Positions 37,513 to 45,385 of a stretch of 52,644 nucleotides of DNA are shown here, piece by piece (the first letter of the stretch is position 1; each line of letters begins with the position of its first letter). The position numbers and the translations under genes are program-made. The notes below the pieces were generated by a model. It saw only the letters and a program-made list of their open reading frames with translations, was not told the DNA's origin and did no database searches. The stretch covers positions 1 through 52,644 of the forward strand of contig CANQQZ010000014.1 of the NCBI GenBank assembly GCA_947626135.1, given 5' to 3'. This DNA comes from an uncultured Clostridia bacterium. GTDB taxonomy: Bacteria; Bacillota; Clostridia; UBA1381.

Positions 37513-37555
37513 AAAAACGGGTTTTATGAGATTTAACGGCATAAAACCCGTTTTT
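37513..37555. terminator. Strong bidirectional terminator
   Basis: A 16-bp stem (37513-37528 with 37540-37555, core ACGGGTTTTATG/CATAAAACCCGT) flanked by A and T runs. It closes the LRR locus on the plus strand and the tetR transcript on the minus strand, overlapping the tetR stop codon. Confidence 0.88.
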
Positions 37556-38126
37556 AAATACAGCGCATACAAATATCCGTTACCCGTTCAACGGTATCGG
37601 CGCAATCCCCTCTTATCCATTCCGAAATGATCGCCATAATTCCCGCGATGTAAAAGGAAATGATGTAGGATTTGTCCTGTTCGTGGAGGTGAAAACGGTC
37701 CAATATGGGAGAAAATATTTCCGTAAACATCCTCCTGAATGTTTCCTCCGCTTTAAACAAGGCGGAATTTGAAAGTACAATCTTAAATAAGCGTTTATTG
37801 TCCTTTACAAATTCAAGGTACGGCTGCAAATATTCGGGTGAAATGAAAATCAAATCTTCTAAATTTTCCGATTGCAGCCGCTTCTTTATGTCCGTGAGGT
37901 GCTTTGCATATCTTCGGGTACATTCGTCATGCTTATATTCGACACATTCATCAAGCAAATCGCCGATTGTCTCGTAATGCAGATAAAAGGTGGAGCGATT
38001 GACGCCCGCTTTTTCGCAGATTTCCTTCACGGTGATGTATTCAAATTCCTTTTTTTCAAGCAATTCGATCAAAGCCTCATCCATGCGTACCGCCGTGTTA
38101 AAATACTTGCTTTCCGACTTGTTCAA
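37554..38126 (-). CDS. TetR/AcrR-family transcriptional regulator
   Basis: 190 aa. The N-terminal helix-turn-helix spans residues ~12-58, with I-T-V-K-E-I-C-E-K-A-G-V-N-R-S-T-F-Y-L-H-Y, the standard TetR recognition segment. The C-terminal ~125 residues form the ligand-binding/dimerisation half, resembling the class with a M-A-I-I-S-E-W block near the end. It lies 23 bp downstream of a small membrane-protein gene in the same direction, so it may regulate that gene and itself. Ligand unknown. Confidence 0.9.
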   Translation of the reverse strand: MNKSESKYFNTAVRMDEALIELLEKKEFEYITVKEICEKAGVNRSTFYLHYETIGDLLDECVEYKHDECTRRYAKHLTDIKKRLQSENLEDLIFISPEYLQPYLEFVKDNKRLFKIVLSNSALFKAEETFRRMFTEIFSPILDRFHLHEQDKSYIISFYIAGIMAIISEWIRGDCADTVERVTDICMRCI

Positions 38127-38149
38127 TCGTTCCGACTCCCTTCTCTGCT

Positions 38150-38509
38150 TTAATTGTTTTCGTTTGCGATTTCCGAGGCAAGACGAATAATATCTCCGGC
38201 GTATTTTTCCTTGCTCTTTTGGAGAATACGGTTGTAAATCGGATAATTAACTCCCGCTCCGATAAATCCGATAATCCCCACTGCGATGCCCAATATCATC
38301 ATGGCTGCGCTGCCGTCGCCGATGACCTTCATCGACAGACACATTCCCACGCCCGCGACCAGCGCGGCGATAATCCCAAAGGAATAGGTGAAGATCTGAG
38401 CCGGTCTTTTCGCCGCTTTGTCAAGCTTTTTGAGCGCAACCACCTTCGACGCGCTCTTTTTGGAATACTCGTTTACGATTGCCTCCGCATAAATTTTGTC
38501 TGTGTTCAT
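38150..38509 (-). CDS. Small two-helix membrane protein
   Basis: 119 aa; ATG at 38509 chosen because GGAGG lies 9-13 bases upstream. Residues ~1-40 are charged and cytoplasmic (V-V-A-L-K-K-L-D-K-A-A-K-R-P-A-Q), followed by two hydrophobic helices at ~43-62 and ~72-92 and a charged tail. I recall near-identical clostridial proteins being labelled 'dihydropteridine reductase' in databases, a name not supported by any visible enzyme motif, so I treat the function as unknown. It forms a likely two-gene operon with tetR. Confidence 0.75.
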   Translation of the reverse strand: MNTDKIYAEAIVNEYSKKSASKVVALKKLDKAAKRPAQIFTYSFGIIAALVAGVGMCLSMKVIGDGSAAMMILGIAVGIIGFIGAGVNYPIYNRILQKSKEKYAGDIIRLASEIANENN

Positions 38510-38540
38510 TTTAACTGCCTCCGCTTCATTTGATAATTTT

Positions 38541-38569
38541 ATTATAACGGAGAAAATATTAAATCTGAA
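38541..38569 (-). promoter_or_regulatory. Promoter of the membrane protein/tetR pair
   Basis: Minus strand TTCAGA (38569-38564), 17-bp spacer, TATAAT (38546-38541). The -35 is weak, as expected for a regulated promoter. The 196 bp between 38570 and dusB show no other feature. Confidence 0.5.
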
Positions 38570-38765
38570 CAACACGAATACGATTTTGTGTTGAGTTCAA
38601 AGAAATTTATGCAAAAAATTCATTGCCTGCTTTGAGCTGTCGCGGAGCCGCCGCGTATCAGCGCCTCGCAAACTCCCGCTGCGGTTACGGGAAGCCGCGC
38701 GGATTGAATGGATTTGCCGATGCAGATATTCTTTGAAAACGCGGGAAATTTTGCCGCAGCACATG

Positions 38766-39725
38766 TTAAAGCGAAGCAATGAAGCTGTCGAGCAGACGCA
38801 AAACGCCCGCCTCCGAATCTTCGCAAAACATTTTTGTTTTGAAAGCCGCCGCGTTCGGAAGTCCCTTTATATACCATGCGATATGCTTCCGCGCCTCACG
38901 TACAGCTATATATTCACCGCGCGATTTTACAAGCTCCCTTAAATGCTCCTCCGCCTTTAGAATACGCTCCGCCGGAGAAGGCGCGGTTTTGACTGTGCCG
39001 CCGCTGAGCAGCTCGTTGATTTGGGCAAATATGAACGGATTTCCCTGCGCGCCGCGTCCTGCCATAATTGCCGCGCAGCCCGTCCGGCTGAGCATCCGGT
39101 GTGCGTCGTAGGCGGTGAATATGTCTCCGTTGCCGATTACCGGAATTTTGACCGCCGCCGCGACCCTTCCGATAACGTCCCAATCCGCTTTCCCGCTGTA
39201 ATATTCCTCGCGGGTCCGTCCGTGGACCGCAATTGCCGCCGCTCCGTTTTCCTCAAGGATCTCGGCAAAAGCAACAGCCGTGTCGCTGTCCCATCCTTTG
39301 CGTATTTTCGCCGTTACCGGTACGCTTGACGCATCCGCGGCGGCGCGCATAATTTTCCCCGCAAGCAGTGGGTTTTTCATAAGCGCGCAGCCGTCGCCGT
39401 TATTTACAATTTTCGGCGCGGGACATCCCATATTTATATCAATCAGCTCCGGGTGGACCGCGTCGATTACCTTGCCGACCGCCTCCGCGATTATTTCCGG
39501 CTCGGAGCCGAAAAGCTGTACGGCGCACGGACGCTCGGCGTCGGTGATTTTCATCAGCTCCGCGGTTTTTTTATCGTTATAATGCAGAGCTTTTGCGCTT
39601 ATCATTTCCGTATAAACAAGCGCCGCGCCGTATTCGCGGCATATGCGCCGGAATACGCCGTCCGTTACACCCGCCATCGGAGCGAGAAAAGCCATGCCGT
39701 TTATGCTTATGCTTCCTATTTTCAT
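38766..39725 (-). CDS. dusB: tRNA-dihydrouridine synthase, DusB type
   Basis: FMN enzyme reducing uridines in the tRNA D-loop, 319 aa. N-terminal L-A-P-M-A-G-V-T-D is the flavin/tRNA site; the Dus signature I-D-I-N-M-G-C-P-A-P-K with catalytic Cys lies near residue 99-108; H-G-R-T-R-E-E-Y near 167 and G-N-G-D-I near 197 complete the barrel. It is divergent from blaI and has a TTGAAA-17-TACAAT promoter at 39746-39774. Confidence 0.95.
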   Translation of the reverse strand: MKIGSISINGMAFLAPMAGVTDGVFRRICREYGAALVYTEMISAKALHYNDKKTAELMKITDAERPCAVQLFGSEPEIIAEAVGKVIDAVHPELIDINMGCPAPKIVNNGDGCALMKNPLLAGKIMRAAADASSVPVTAKIRKGWDSDTAVAFAEILEENGAAAIAVHGRTREEYYSGKADWDVIGRVAAAVKIPVIGNGDIFTAYDAHRMLSRTGCAAIMAGRGAQGNPFIFAQINELLSGGTVKTAPSPAERILKAEEHLRELVKSRGEYIAVREARKHIAWYIKGLPNAAAFKTKMFCEDSEAGVLRLLDSFIASL

Positions 39726-39745
39726 ATGCTGCCCTCCGTGCTGAT

Positions 39746-39774
39746 ATTGTATATCATTACAATGTTTTTTTCAA
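39746..39774 (-). promoter_or_regulatory. Promoter of dusB
   Basis: Minus strand TTGAAA (39774-39769), 17-bp spacer, TACAAT (39751-39746), 20 bp before the start codon. Confidence 0.7.
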
Positions 39775-39820
39775 TATCCTCCGTAATTTTTATAAAATAA
39801 AAAATAATTTCAAAAACAGC

Positions 39821-39849
39821 TTGACAAATTTGTTCGACAGTTGTACAAT
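39821..39849 (+). promoter_or_regulatory. Promoter/operator of the blaI-M56 operon
   Basis: TTGACA (39821-39826), 17-bp spacer, TACAAT (39844-39849). Short imperfect dyads run through and past it (ACAAATTTGT at 39825-39834, TGTTCGACA at 39831-39839, TTCGACAAAT at 39859-39868), resembling BlaI/MecI-type operators. Autorepression by BlaI is likely. Confidence 0.75.
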
Positions 39850-39893
39850 ATAAATATATTCGACAAATGTTAAATAACAGGGAGGAACGGAAA

Positions 39894-40259
39894 ATGAAAA
39901 AACTGCCCGACAGCGAATTGGAAATAATGCTGATAATCTGGGATGCGCGGGGCGCGGTCACGTCGGATTATATAATGGAGCGTATCGACCGCGGCTGGAC
40001 GAAAACGACGCTTCTAAACCTGCTTTCAAGGCTATGCGAGCGCGGCTTTGTGTCATGCACAAAGGAGGGGCGGCGCAACGTTTACACGGCGATAGCCGAC
40101 AGGGATGAATACGTGGAGGCGGAGAGCAGGAGCTTCCTTAAAAAAATGTACCGCAATTCGCTTACGAAAATGGTCGCGTCGCTTTACGACGGGAAAAGCG
40201 TTACCAAGGCAGATCTGGAGGAATTGAAGGCGTTTATAGAGGGCGCGGAAAATGATTGA
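39894..40259 (+). CDS. blaI: BlaI/MecI-family repressor
   Basis: 121-aa winged-helix repressor. ATG at 39894 with GGAGG ten bases upstream; an upstream in-frame ATG at 39867 lies in the operator region. L-P-D-S-E-L-E-I-M-L-I-I-W opens helix 1; T-K-T-T-L-L-N-L-L-S-R-L is the recognition helix; the wing reads G-F-V-S-C-T-K-E-G-R-R-N-V-Y. The C-terminal ~45 residues form the dimer and cleavage region. In this family the partner M56 peptidase triggers proteolysis of the repressor. The gene overlaps the M56 gene by 8 bp. No beta-lactamase gene is nearby, so the regulated function differs from classical bla systems. Confidence 0.93.
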   Translation: MKKLPDSELEIMLIIWDARGAVTSDYIMERIDRGWTKTTLLNLLSRLCERGFVSCTKEGRRNVYTAIADRDEYVEAESRSFLKKMYRNSLTKMVASLYDGKSVTKADLEELKAFIEGAEND

Positions 40260-41049
40260 TATTCTGCTTATATCCGCGAGCGTATCGGTTGTAATATTGC
40301 TTATGCTCGTTATAACGCCGCTTACAAAACGGCGGTACGGAGCGGTGTGGCGGTATGCCGTGTGGATTTTGCTCGCTGTACGGCTGCTTATTCCGGTGCG
40401 GTTTGAGCCGCCGCTTGTCCCTATGCTGCCCGAAACGCTGAGTTCCGAGGTAGCAATACCCGAACCGGATACAGCGCCGGAACAGGTAAATCCGGTGGAT
40501 AACGGTGCGTATACGCCGTCGGAGGGCGAGCCGCATATGCCGGACGTGCAAAATGATACGCATACAGCGGCGGTGAACGCAGTCAAACATGTTGATTGGG
40601 AAGCGGCGGCGTTTGTGATATGGGCGGCTGCGGCTGCGGCATTTTTCCTGTGGCATGTCGTATCATACGCTGTGTTTTTACGGCGGATCAAACCGTATCT
40701 TGTAAAAATGCGCGATAATATCTACAGCTGCGAACCCCTTGAAAGCCCGGTGTTAATCGGATTTTTCCGACCGCGTATACTTATACCGGCACAGGATTAT
40801 ACCGACGCTGAGCTTGAAATAATTATCGCGCATGAGACGGCGCACTGTAAGCGGCGGGATATGTGGTACAAGCTGGTGCTGCTGGCGGCGAACGCCGCGC
40901 ATTGGTTCAATCCTCTTGTGTACGTTATGGTAAAATGCGCCGACCGCGATTTGGAATATTCCTGCGACGATATGGCGGTAAAGGGCAAGGATGCTGATTA
41001 TAGGAGGATGTATTCCAAGGTGATTTTGAAAACCATCGGGAGGAAATAA
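40252..41049 (+). CDS. M56 (BlaR1/MecR1-type) membrane metallopeptidase, C-terminally truncated
   Basis: 265 aa; signal transducer partner of BlaI. Membrane helices at ~5-20, ~28-45 and ~118-140 (W-A-A-A-A-A-A-F-F-L-W), with an extracellular stretch between. The zinc site H-E-T-A-H lies at about 194-198 within I-I-A-H-E-T-A-H-C-K-R-R-D-M-W, with E-Y-S-C-D-D near 238. Family members continue into a last membrane helix and an extracellular sensor domain; here the frame ends just after R-R-M-Y-S-K-V-I-L-K. The stop TAA comes from the left terminal repeat of the element at 41047. The missing part appears to be the gene at 41532. Confidence 0.85.
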   Translation: MIDILLISASVSVVILLMLVITPLTKRRYGAVWRYAVWILLAVRLLIPVRFEPPLVPMLPETLSSEVAIPEPDTAPEQVNPVDNGAYTPSEGEPHMPDVQNDTHTAAVNAVKHVDWEAAAFVIWAAAAAAFFLWHVVSYAVFLRRIKPYLVKMRDNIYSCEPLESPVLIGFFRPRILIPAQDYTDAELEIIIAHETAHCKRRDMWYKLVLLAANAAHWFNPLVYVMVKCADRDLEYSCDDMAVKGKDADYRRMYSKVILKTIGRK

Positions 41050-41077
41050 ATTTTAGTTTATCGGGGTATTTGCTTAC

Positions 41078-41265
41078 GGCGGGTGTTAGCCTCCCTTGTC
41101 AAAGGGAGGGGGACCGCCGAAGGCGGTGGAGGGATTCATTTTTAAAAAAAACTGCATATTTAAGCGATTGGCTGTAATTGCGGAATCCCCTCGCCAACTT
41201 CGTTGGCCCTCTCCCCTTTAACAAGGGGCGCAAGCAGAGCGTTCCCATAAGCAAAAATCGCATAT
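41078..41265. repeat. 188-bp tandem unit, copy 1
   Basis: Begins GGCGGGTGTTAGCCTCCC and contains several hairpins: CCTCCCTT/AAGGGAGG, CCGCC/GGCGG and CCCCTTTAACAAGGGG. It differs from copy 2 at only a handful of positions. Confidence 0.9.
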
Positions 41266-41452
41266 GGCGGGTGTTAGCCTCCCTTGTCAAAGGGAGGGGA
41301 ACCGCCGCAGGCGGTGGAGGGATTCATTTTTAAAAAAACCGCATATTTAAGCGATTGGCTGTAATTGCGAAATCCCCTCGCCAACTTCGTTGGTCCTCTC
41401 CCCTTTAACAAGGGGCGCAAGCAGAGCGTTCCCGTGAGTAAAAATCACGTAT
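41266..41452. repeat. 188-bp tandem unit, copy 2
   Basis: Near-identical to copy 1 (one base shorter). Starts at the same GGCGGGTGTTAG and ends just before the truncated third hairpin unit. Confidence 0.9.
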
Positions 41453-41531
41453 GGCGAGTTTTAGGCTTCCCCTTGAGGGGAAGCCTAACGCACGCATAAA
41501 CTAAAATTTACCAAATAAAGGAGGAATTATT

Positions 41532-43178
41532 ATGAAGGAGTACATAAAACCACCGCGGCTGTCAACGTCGTTTTCGCGCAGCGGCGCGAAGGCGCGCGAC
41601 AGGTTCGCGAATATTCTCGACACGCGCGGGAAACGGCGCGGGACAATAGCGGTAATGCTTGTTATCGCGTCGCTGTTTGCGGTCGGGGGATGCTTTAAAA
41701 AGAAGGAGCACTTGCCCGCGCCGGCGGACACGGCAATTACGGCGGAGGACGGAATAACCGTTGCCGCAATCGGAAAGGATTCGTCGGGGCAGCGGAACGA
41801 TATAATACTGCTCGCGAATATGACGGACGGCGCGCTCAACGTTACGCAGATACCGCGCGATACGATTGCCGGATACAACGGCAGCGCGAAAATCGGACAG
41901 ATGCCGGAAACACACCAGATTTTGCCTGCCATAGAGGAGGTCACGGGCGTTGAGTGCGATAAATATGTTATCGTCAATTACGGCGGATTCCGCGAGATAG
42001 TCGATGCGGTCGGCGGTATCGACTTCGACGTGCCCCTCGATATGCGCTACAGCGACCCGAATCAGGGTTTGGAGATTGATTTACAGGCGGGCGAGCAGCA
42101 TTTAAACGGCAGACAGGTCGAGGAGCTTATACGCTACCGTAAAAGCAATGTTGCGGAGGACGGCACGTTCGGCGGCTATGAAAACGGCGACCTTGACAGG
42201 CTTAAGGTGCAGTCTGACGTGTATAAGGCAATAGGGGATAAGCTCCGACAGTCGGGCGCGGCGGATAAGCTGCCGAAAATTCTGAAGGACAATACGGAAA
42301 CAAACCTGACCGTTTCGGATTTCGCGAAAATTATCGCGGAGGCGATAACACTGAAGCCGGAAAATATAAAAATCGAAACGCTGCCCGGAGAATACAACGA
42401 TAACGGCGAATATATCTGCGAAAAACGCAAGGCGGAGGAGACGACGGGTCTGCCGTCGATTTACGGCGAGGACGATACTGTGGGCTACACGGCGAAAATA
42501 AAATCTGCGCGCGTAAACGGCACAGAGTATGACATAAGCGGCGGCAGCGGCTGGATGAGCATGTACAACAAACGGCTCGACACCGCGTTTGTGCAGTGCT
42601 CCGGTAATTTTGACAATGACAAAATGCTGTATGTCAAGGGCATTATGACCGGTAAAAAGGGTGAGCTGGAAATAAGCGAACGTCCGGCTGAAAAGGCGGG
42701 CGAATATCAGACGTCGATAAGCGCCGTTACGGTTAACGCAAAATATGACGATTTTCCCGAGAAGGGCGGCGAGCTGGTGATTGAGGGAACCGATTCCGAC
42801 ACGCGAATTGTCGCGGAGATTATCTATGACGAGGCGCATAATACGAAAAAATATTACGACACGAAAATCACATCCGCGCGCGTGAACGGCACGGATTATA
42901 AGATTACGGACGAGGATTACAGCACTGTCGTATACGACCCGAGGCTGAAAAAGTATAACATAAGCATTTACGGCGGCACGAAAGACGGGTATATCGCGGC
43001 GGCGGGCGAGGTCAGCGGCGCGCCAGCGCAGAAAATAGACGTGCAAATGATACGGGACGGCGAGCCGGTTTTAAATGTCAGAGCGTTTGTTTCCGCGATC
43101 GACACGGACGGCGGCGAGGTCAATATCGTTAACAGCGATTCCGACACGCGGATCACTGTCGCGCTGAGTGCGCGCTGA
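41532..43178 (+). CDS. LCP (LytR-CpsA-Psr) domain protein, probable displaced C-terminal half of the M56 sensor
   Basis: 548 aa with AAAGGAGG upstream. Residues 1-60 are not a normal LCP start: L-S-T-S-F-S then R-F-A-N-I-L-D-T-R-G-K-R-R-G and a membrane helix ending A-V-G-G-C look like the segment that follows the protease domain in M56 proteins. Residues ~70-285 are an LCP domain (I-P-R-D-T near 112, V-D-A-V-G-G-I-D-F near 157, R-Y-R-K near 200 with the basic residues that hold the polyprenyl phosphate). LCP enzymes attach teichoic acids or polysaccharides to peptidoglycan. Residues ~315-548 hold two related beta domains sharing A-R-V-N-G-T-[ED]-Y. G-G-C could now act as a lipobox. Confidence 0.88.
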   Translation: MKEYIKPPRLSTSFSRSGAKARDRFANILDTRGKRRGTIAVMLVIASLFAVGGCFKKKEHLPAPADTAITAEDGITVAAIGKDSSGQRNDIILLANMTDGALNVTQIPRDTIAGYNGSAKIGQMPETHQILPAIEEVTGVECDKYVIVNYGGFREIVDAVGGIDFDVPLDMRYSDPNQGLEIDLQAGEQHLNGRQVEELIRYRKSNVAEDGTFGGYENGDLDRLKVQSDVYKAIGDKLRQSGAADKLPKILKDNTETNLTVSDFAKIIAEAITLKPENIKIETLPGEYNDNGEYICEKRKAEETTGLPSIYGEDDTVGYTAKIKSARVNGTEYDISGGSGWMSMYNKRLDTAFVQCSGNFDNDKMLYVKGIMTGKKGELEISERPAEKAGEYQTSISAVTVNAKYDDFPEKGGELVIEGTDSDTRIVAEIIYDEAHNTKKYYDTKITSARVNGTDYKITDEDYSTVVYDPRLKKYNISIYGGTKDGYIAAAGEVSGAPAQKIDVQMIRDGEPVLNVRAFVSAIDTDGGEVNIVNSDSDTRITVALSAR

Positions 43179-43190
43179 CGTATTTGGAAA

Positions 43191-43231
43191 AAAATAGGAT
43201 ACGAATGCGTAAAATGCTCGTATCCTATTTT
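43191..43231. terminator. Bidirectional terminator between LCP gene and prs
   Basis: A 14-bp stem AAAATAGGATACGA (43191-43204) with 43218-43231, flanked by A and T runs, between converging genes. Confidence 0.85.
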
Positions 43232-43265
43232 ATAATTTAAATCTGTAAGCCGTTTACGCGGCAAA

Positions 43266-44402
43266 TCATCTTTTTTCGTCAAGCTTATCGACCAAGCCCT
43301 GAATTTTCTTGACGGGATTAAGCAAATCGGAAATTGTTTCATCGTGGTTGAGCGTATCTATCAGCAGCGATACGTACTTGGACATATCCACCTGCCAATA
43401 CCATTCTCTGTCCACAAGTCCGGGATGCGGATATACAAGATTGGTTGTGAAAATTTTATCTATTACACCGTCCGCATATGCCTCATCTATGACCTCAAGT
43501 CCTTTTACGAACAGGCCGAAGCATGCGAACACAAAAATTCTTTTGGCGCCCTGCTTTTTGAGGTTGGTCGCGACATCTATAATTGATTCGCCGGATGCAA
43601 TCATGTCGTCCACTATAATTACGTCCTTGCCGTTAACGTCCCGTCCGAGATATTCATGCGCGACTATCGGATTTTTCCCATCCACGATCCTTGAATAGTC
43701 GCGGCGCTTGTAGAACATGCCCAGATCAAGCTGCAATACGGACGAGTAATACATACAGCGGCTCATGCCGCCCTCGTCGGGGGATATAACAATCGTGTCG
43801 AACTTGTTGAGCGATACATCCGGAACAGCCCGCGAAAGGGCTTTGATCATCTGGTATGTCGGCTGCACATCGTCAAAGCCCGCGAGCGGAATAGCGTTTG
43901 ATATGCGCGGGTCGTGCGCGTCGAACGTGATGATGTTTGATACGCCCATGTTTACAAGCTCCTGAAGCATAAGCGCCGCGTCGAGAGATTCTCTGCCTGA
44001 GCGGCGGTGCTGTCTGCCCTCATAAAGCATAGGCATTACCACGGTAACGCGGCGGGCTTTTCCTCCCATTGCCGCGATAACGCGCTTTAAATCCTGGAAA
44101 TGGTCGTCCGGACTCATCGGCACTTCCATGCCGTACATTTTATAAGTAACGCCGTAATTGAACACGTCGCATATAATATACACGTCATGTCCTCTTACCG
44201 TTTCGTCAATAACACACTTTCCCTCGCCGGTGCCGAAGCGCGGACATGTTGCGTGCGTCACATACGTGTCGATATCCTCATAGGTACGAAAGCGTTTGAG
44301 ATATCCGTCAATGCGCTCGGTAATAGCCTCGCACCCTCTCATGCTGATAATGCTCAGCTTTCCGTAAATCGGCGTTTCATCCGCCACAAAATTGTTCATC
44401 AT
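43266..44402 (-). CDS. prs: Ribose-phosphate pyrophosphokinase, long clostridial form
   Basis: Makes PRPP from ribose 5-phosphate and ATP. 378 aa with ATG at 44402, nine bases after AAGGAG; the frame upstream is open but has no start signal. It is longer than the usual ~315 aa, with an extended N-terminus (residues ~1-60), as in a clostridial subgroup. The ATP/flexible-loop region has R-Q-H-R-R-S-G-R-E-S near 144 and F-D-A-H-D-P near 171; the PRPP-binding signature V-I-I-V-D-D-M-I-A-S-G-E-S lies near 267. PRPP feeds purine, pyrimidine, histidine and NAD synthesis. It is separated from the folate operon by 160 bp with its own promoter. Confidence 0.92.
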   Translation of the reverse strand: MMNNFVADETPIYGKLSIISMRGCEAITERIDGYLKRFRTYEDIDTYVTHATCPRFGTGEGKCVIDETVRGHDVYIICDVFNYGVTYKMYGMEVPMSPDDHFQDLKRVIAAMGGKARRVTVVMPMLYEGRQHRRSGRESLDAALMLQELVNMGVSNIITFDAHDPRISNAIPLAGFDDVQPTYQMIKALSRAVPDVSLNKFDTIVISPDEGGMSRCMYYSSVLQLDLGMFYKRRDYSRIVDGKNPIVAHEYLGRDVNGKDVIIVDDMIASGESIIDVATNLKKQGAKRIFVFACFGLFVKGLEVIDEAYADGVIDKIFTTNLVYPHPGLVDREWYWQVDMSKYVSLLIDTLNHDETISDLLNPVKKIQGLVDKLDEKR

Positions 44403-44474
44403 AAAATTCCGCTCCTTTTTGCTAAAGCCCCGCGTGTGGTGTATTTTGCCGTGTAAACTATCTTTACAATGCAA

Positions 44475-44503
44475 ACTATACCACATATTGTATTATTTTG
44501 CAA
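44475..44503 (-). promoter_or_regulatory. Promoter of prs
   Basis: Minus strand TTGCAA (44503-44498), 17-bp spacer, TATAGT (44480-44475). Confidence 0.7.
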
Positions 44504-44563
44504 GCGGTATAATGAATTAATTTCGATAAAAATTGACGAAATTTTGGAAAAAATTTGTATAGA

Positions 44564-45385
44564 TTATTTTTCTTTCCCGTCATTGCAGGTCTCCGCGAGC
44601 AAATCTATGACTGTACGTCCGTCGGAGGGATGAATTTTATACGGCGCCAGCTCCGATAGCGGCTTTAAAACAAAGTAACGGTTTTTCATTTCCTTATGGG
44701 GAATAGTCAGCTCGTCCGAATTTAATATTAAATTATCATAAAATACTATGTCAAGATCGATCGTTCTCGGACCCCAGTGAATATCGCGAACGCGCCCGTC
44801 GCCGTCCTCGATTTTATGCAGGAGCCCAAGCAGCTCGAGGGGTCCAAGGAGCGTTTCAAGCTCAATGCAGCCGTTTAGAAAATCGTTTTGATCCTTATAT
44901 CCTACCGGCTTTGTCTCAATAAGAGGCGCCGTTTTCACAACTCTGCAAAAAACGTTTTCGTCAAGCTCGTCCTTCGCTCTGTTTACGTGCTGACGGCGGT
45001 CGCCCAAATTTGAGCCGACTGAAATATACGCCGTGTGCCATAATGCTTCCGCGCGCGCGCTGACACAGCCCACATGCATTTTTACGGGCGCCCACGGCTT
45101 TTTTATCTCAACCGAAACGCGAACAGCCTTCGGGAATTTAAGCATGATACGCTTAGCTAAATCCGACGCTGCCGCTTCTATAAGATTATACGTTTTTTCC
45201 ATTAAAAAGCGCTCGGCGAAAACACATACCTCGCCGTAATCTATTGTGTCCTCCAGGCGATCTGTGCCGGCGGACGGCAATTCAATTTCAACAGACAAAA
45301 CAAATTTCTGACCGAGCACATTTTCCTCTTTCAGAACACCGTGATTGGCGAATATCTCCAAATCGGTTATTTTTATCACAGTCAT
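44564..45385 (-). CDS. folB-folK: Bifunctional dihydroneopterin aldolase / HPPK (FolB-FolK fusion)
   Basis: 273 aa. Residues 1-~115 are FolB: A-N-H-G-V near 12-16 with the catalytic environment and D-T-I-D-Y-G near 45, then L-I-E near 67. Residues ~118-273 are FolK: Y-I-S-V-G-S-N-L-G-D near 119, the pterin loop, and G-P-R-T-I-D-L-D-I near 205 with the two metal-binding aspartates. The fused protein cleaves dihydroneopterin and pyrophosphorylates the product for FolP. It overlaps folP by 4 bp and is the last gene of the folate operon. Confidence 0.94.
   Translation of the reverse strand: MTVIKITDLEIFANHGVLKEENVLGQKFVLSVEIELPSAGTDRLEDTIDYGEVCVFAERFLMEKTYNLIEAAASDLAKRIMLKFPKAVRVSVEIKKPWAPVKMHVGCVSARAEALWHTAYISVGSNLGDRRQHVNRAKDELDENVFCRVVKTAPLIETKPVGYKDQNDFLNGCIELETLLGPLELLGLLHKIEDGDGRVRDIHWGPRTIDLDIVFYDNLILNSDELTIPHKEMKNRYFVLKPLSELAPYKIHPSDGRTVIDLLAETCNDGKEK

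Larger units (their letters stand above)
41047..41510. mobile_element. MITE-like non-coding element with 15-bp terminal inverted repeats
   Basis: Ends are TAAATTTTAGTTTAT (41047-41061) and its exact complement at 41496-41510. Inside lie two direct copies of a 188-bp unit and a third hairpin (41463-41486, core GGCTTCCCC/GGGGAAGCC). There is no transposase and no reading frame with protein character. I see no clear target-site duplication. Units built on CCTCCCTTGT...AAGGGAGG hairpins are, from memory, dispersed repeats in several clostridial genomes. Confidence 0.7.

Noticed and set aside
41099-41290. 63-codon minus-strand frame inside the MITE-like element
   Set aside because: It follows the hairpin arms of the repeat and has no ribosome site; the element looks non-coding.
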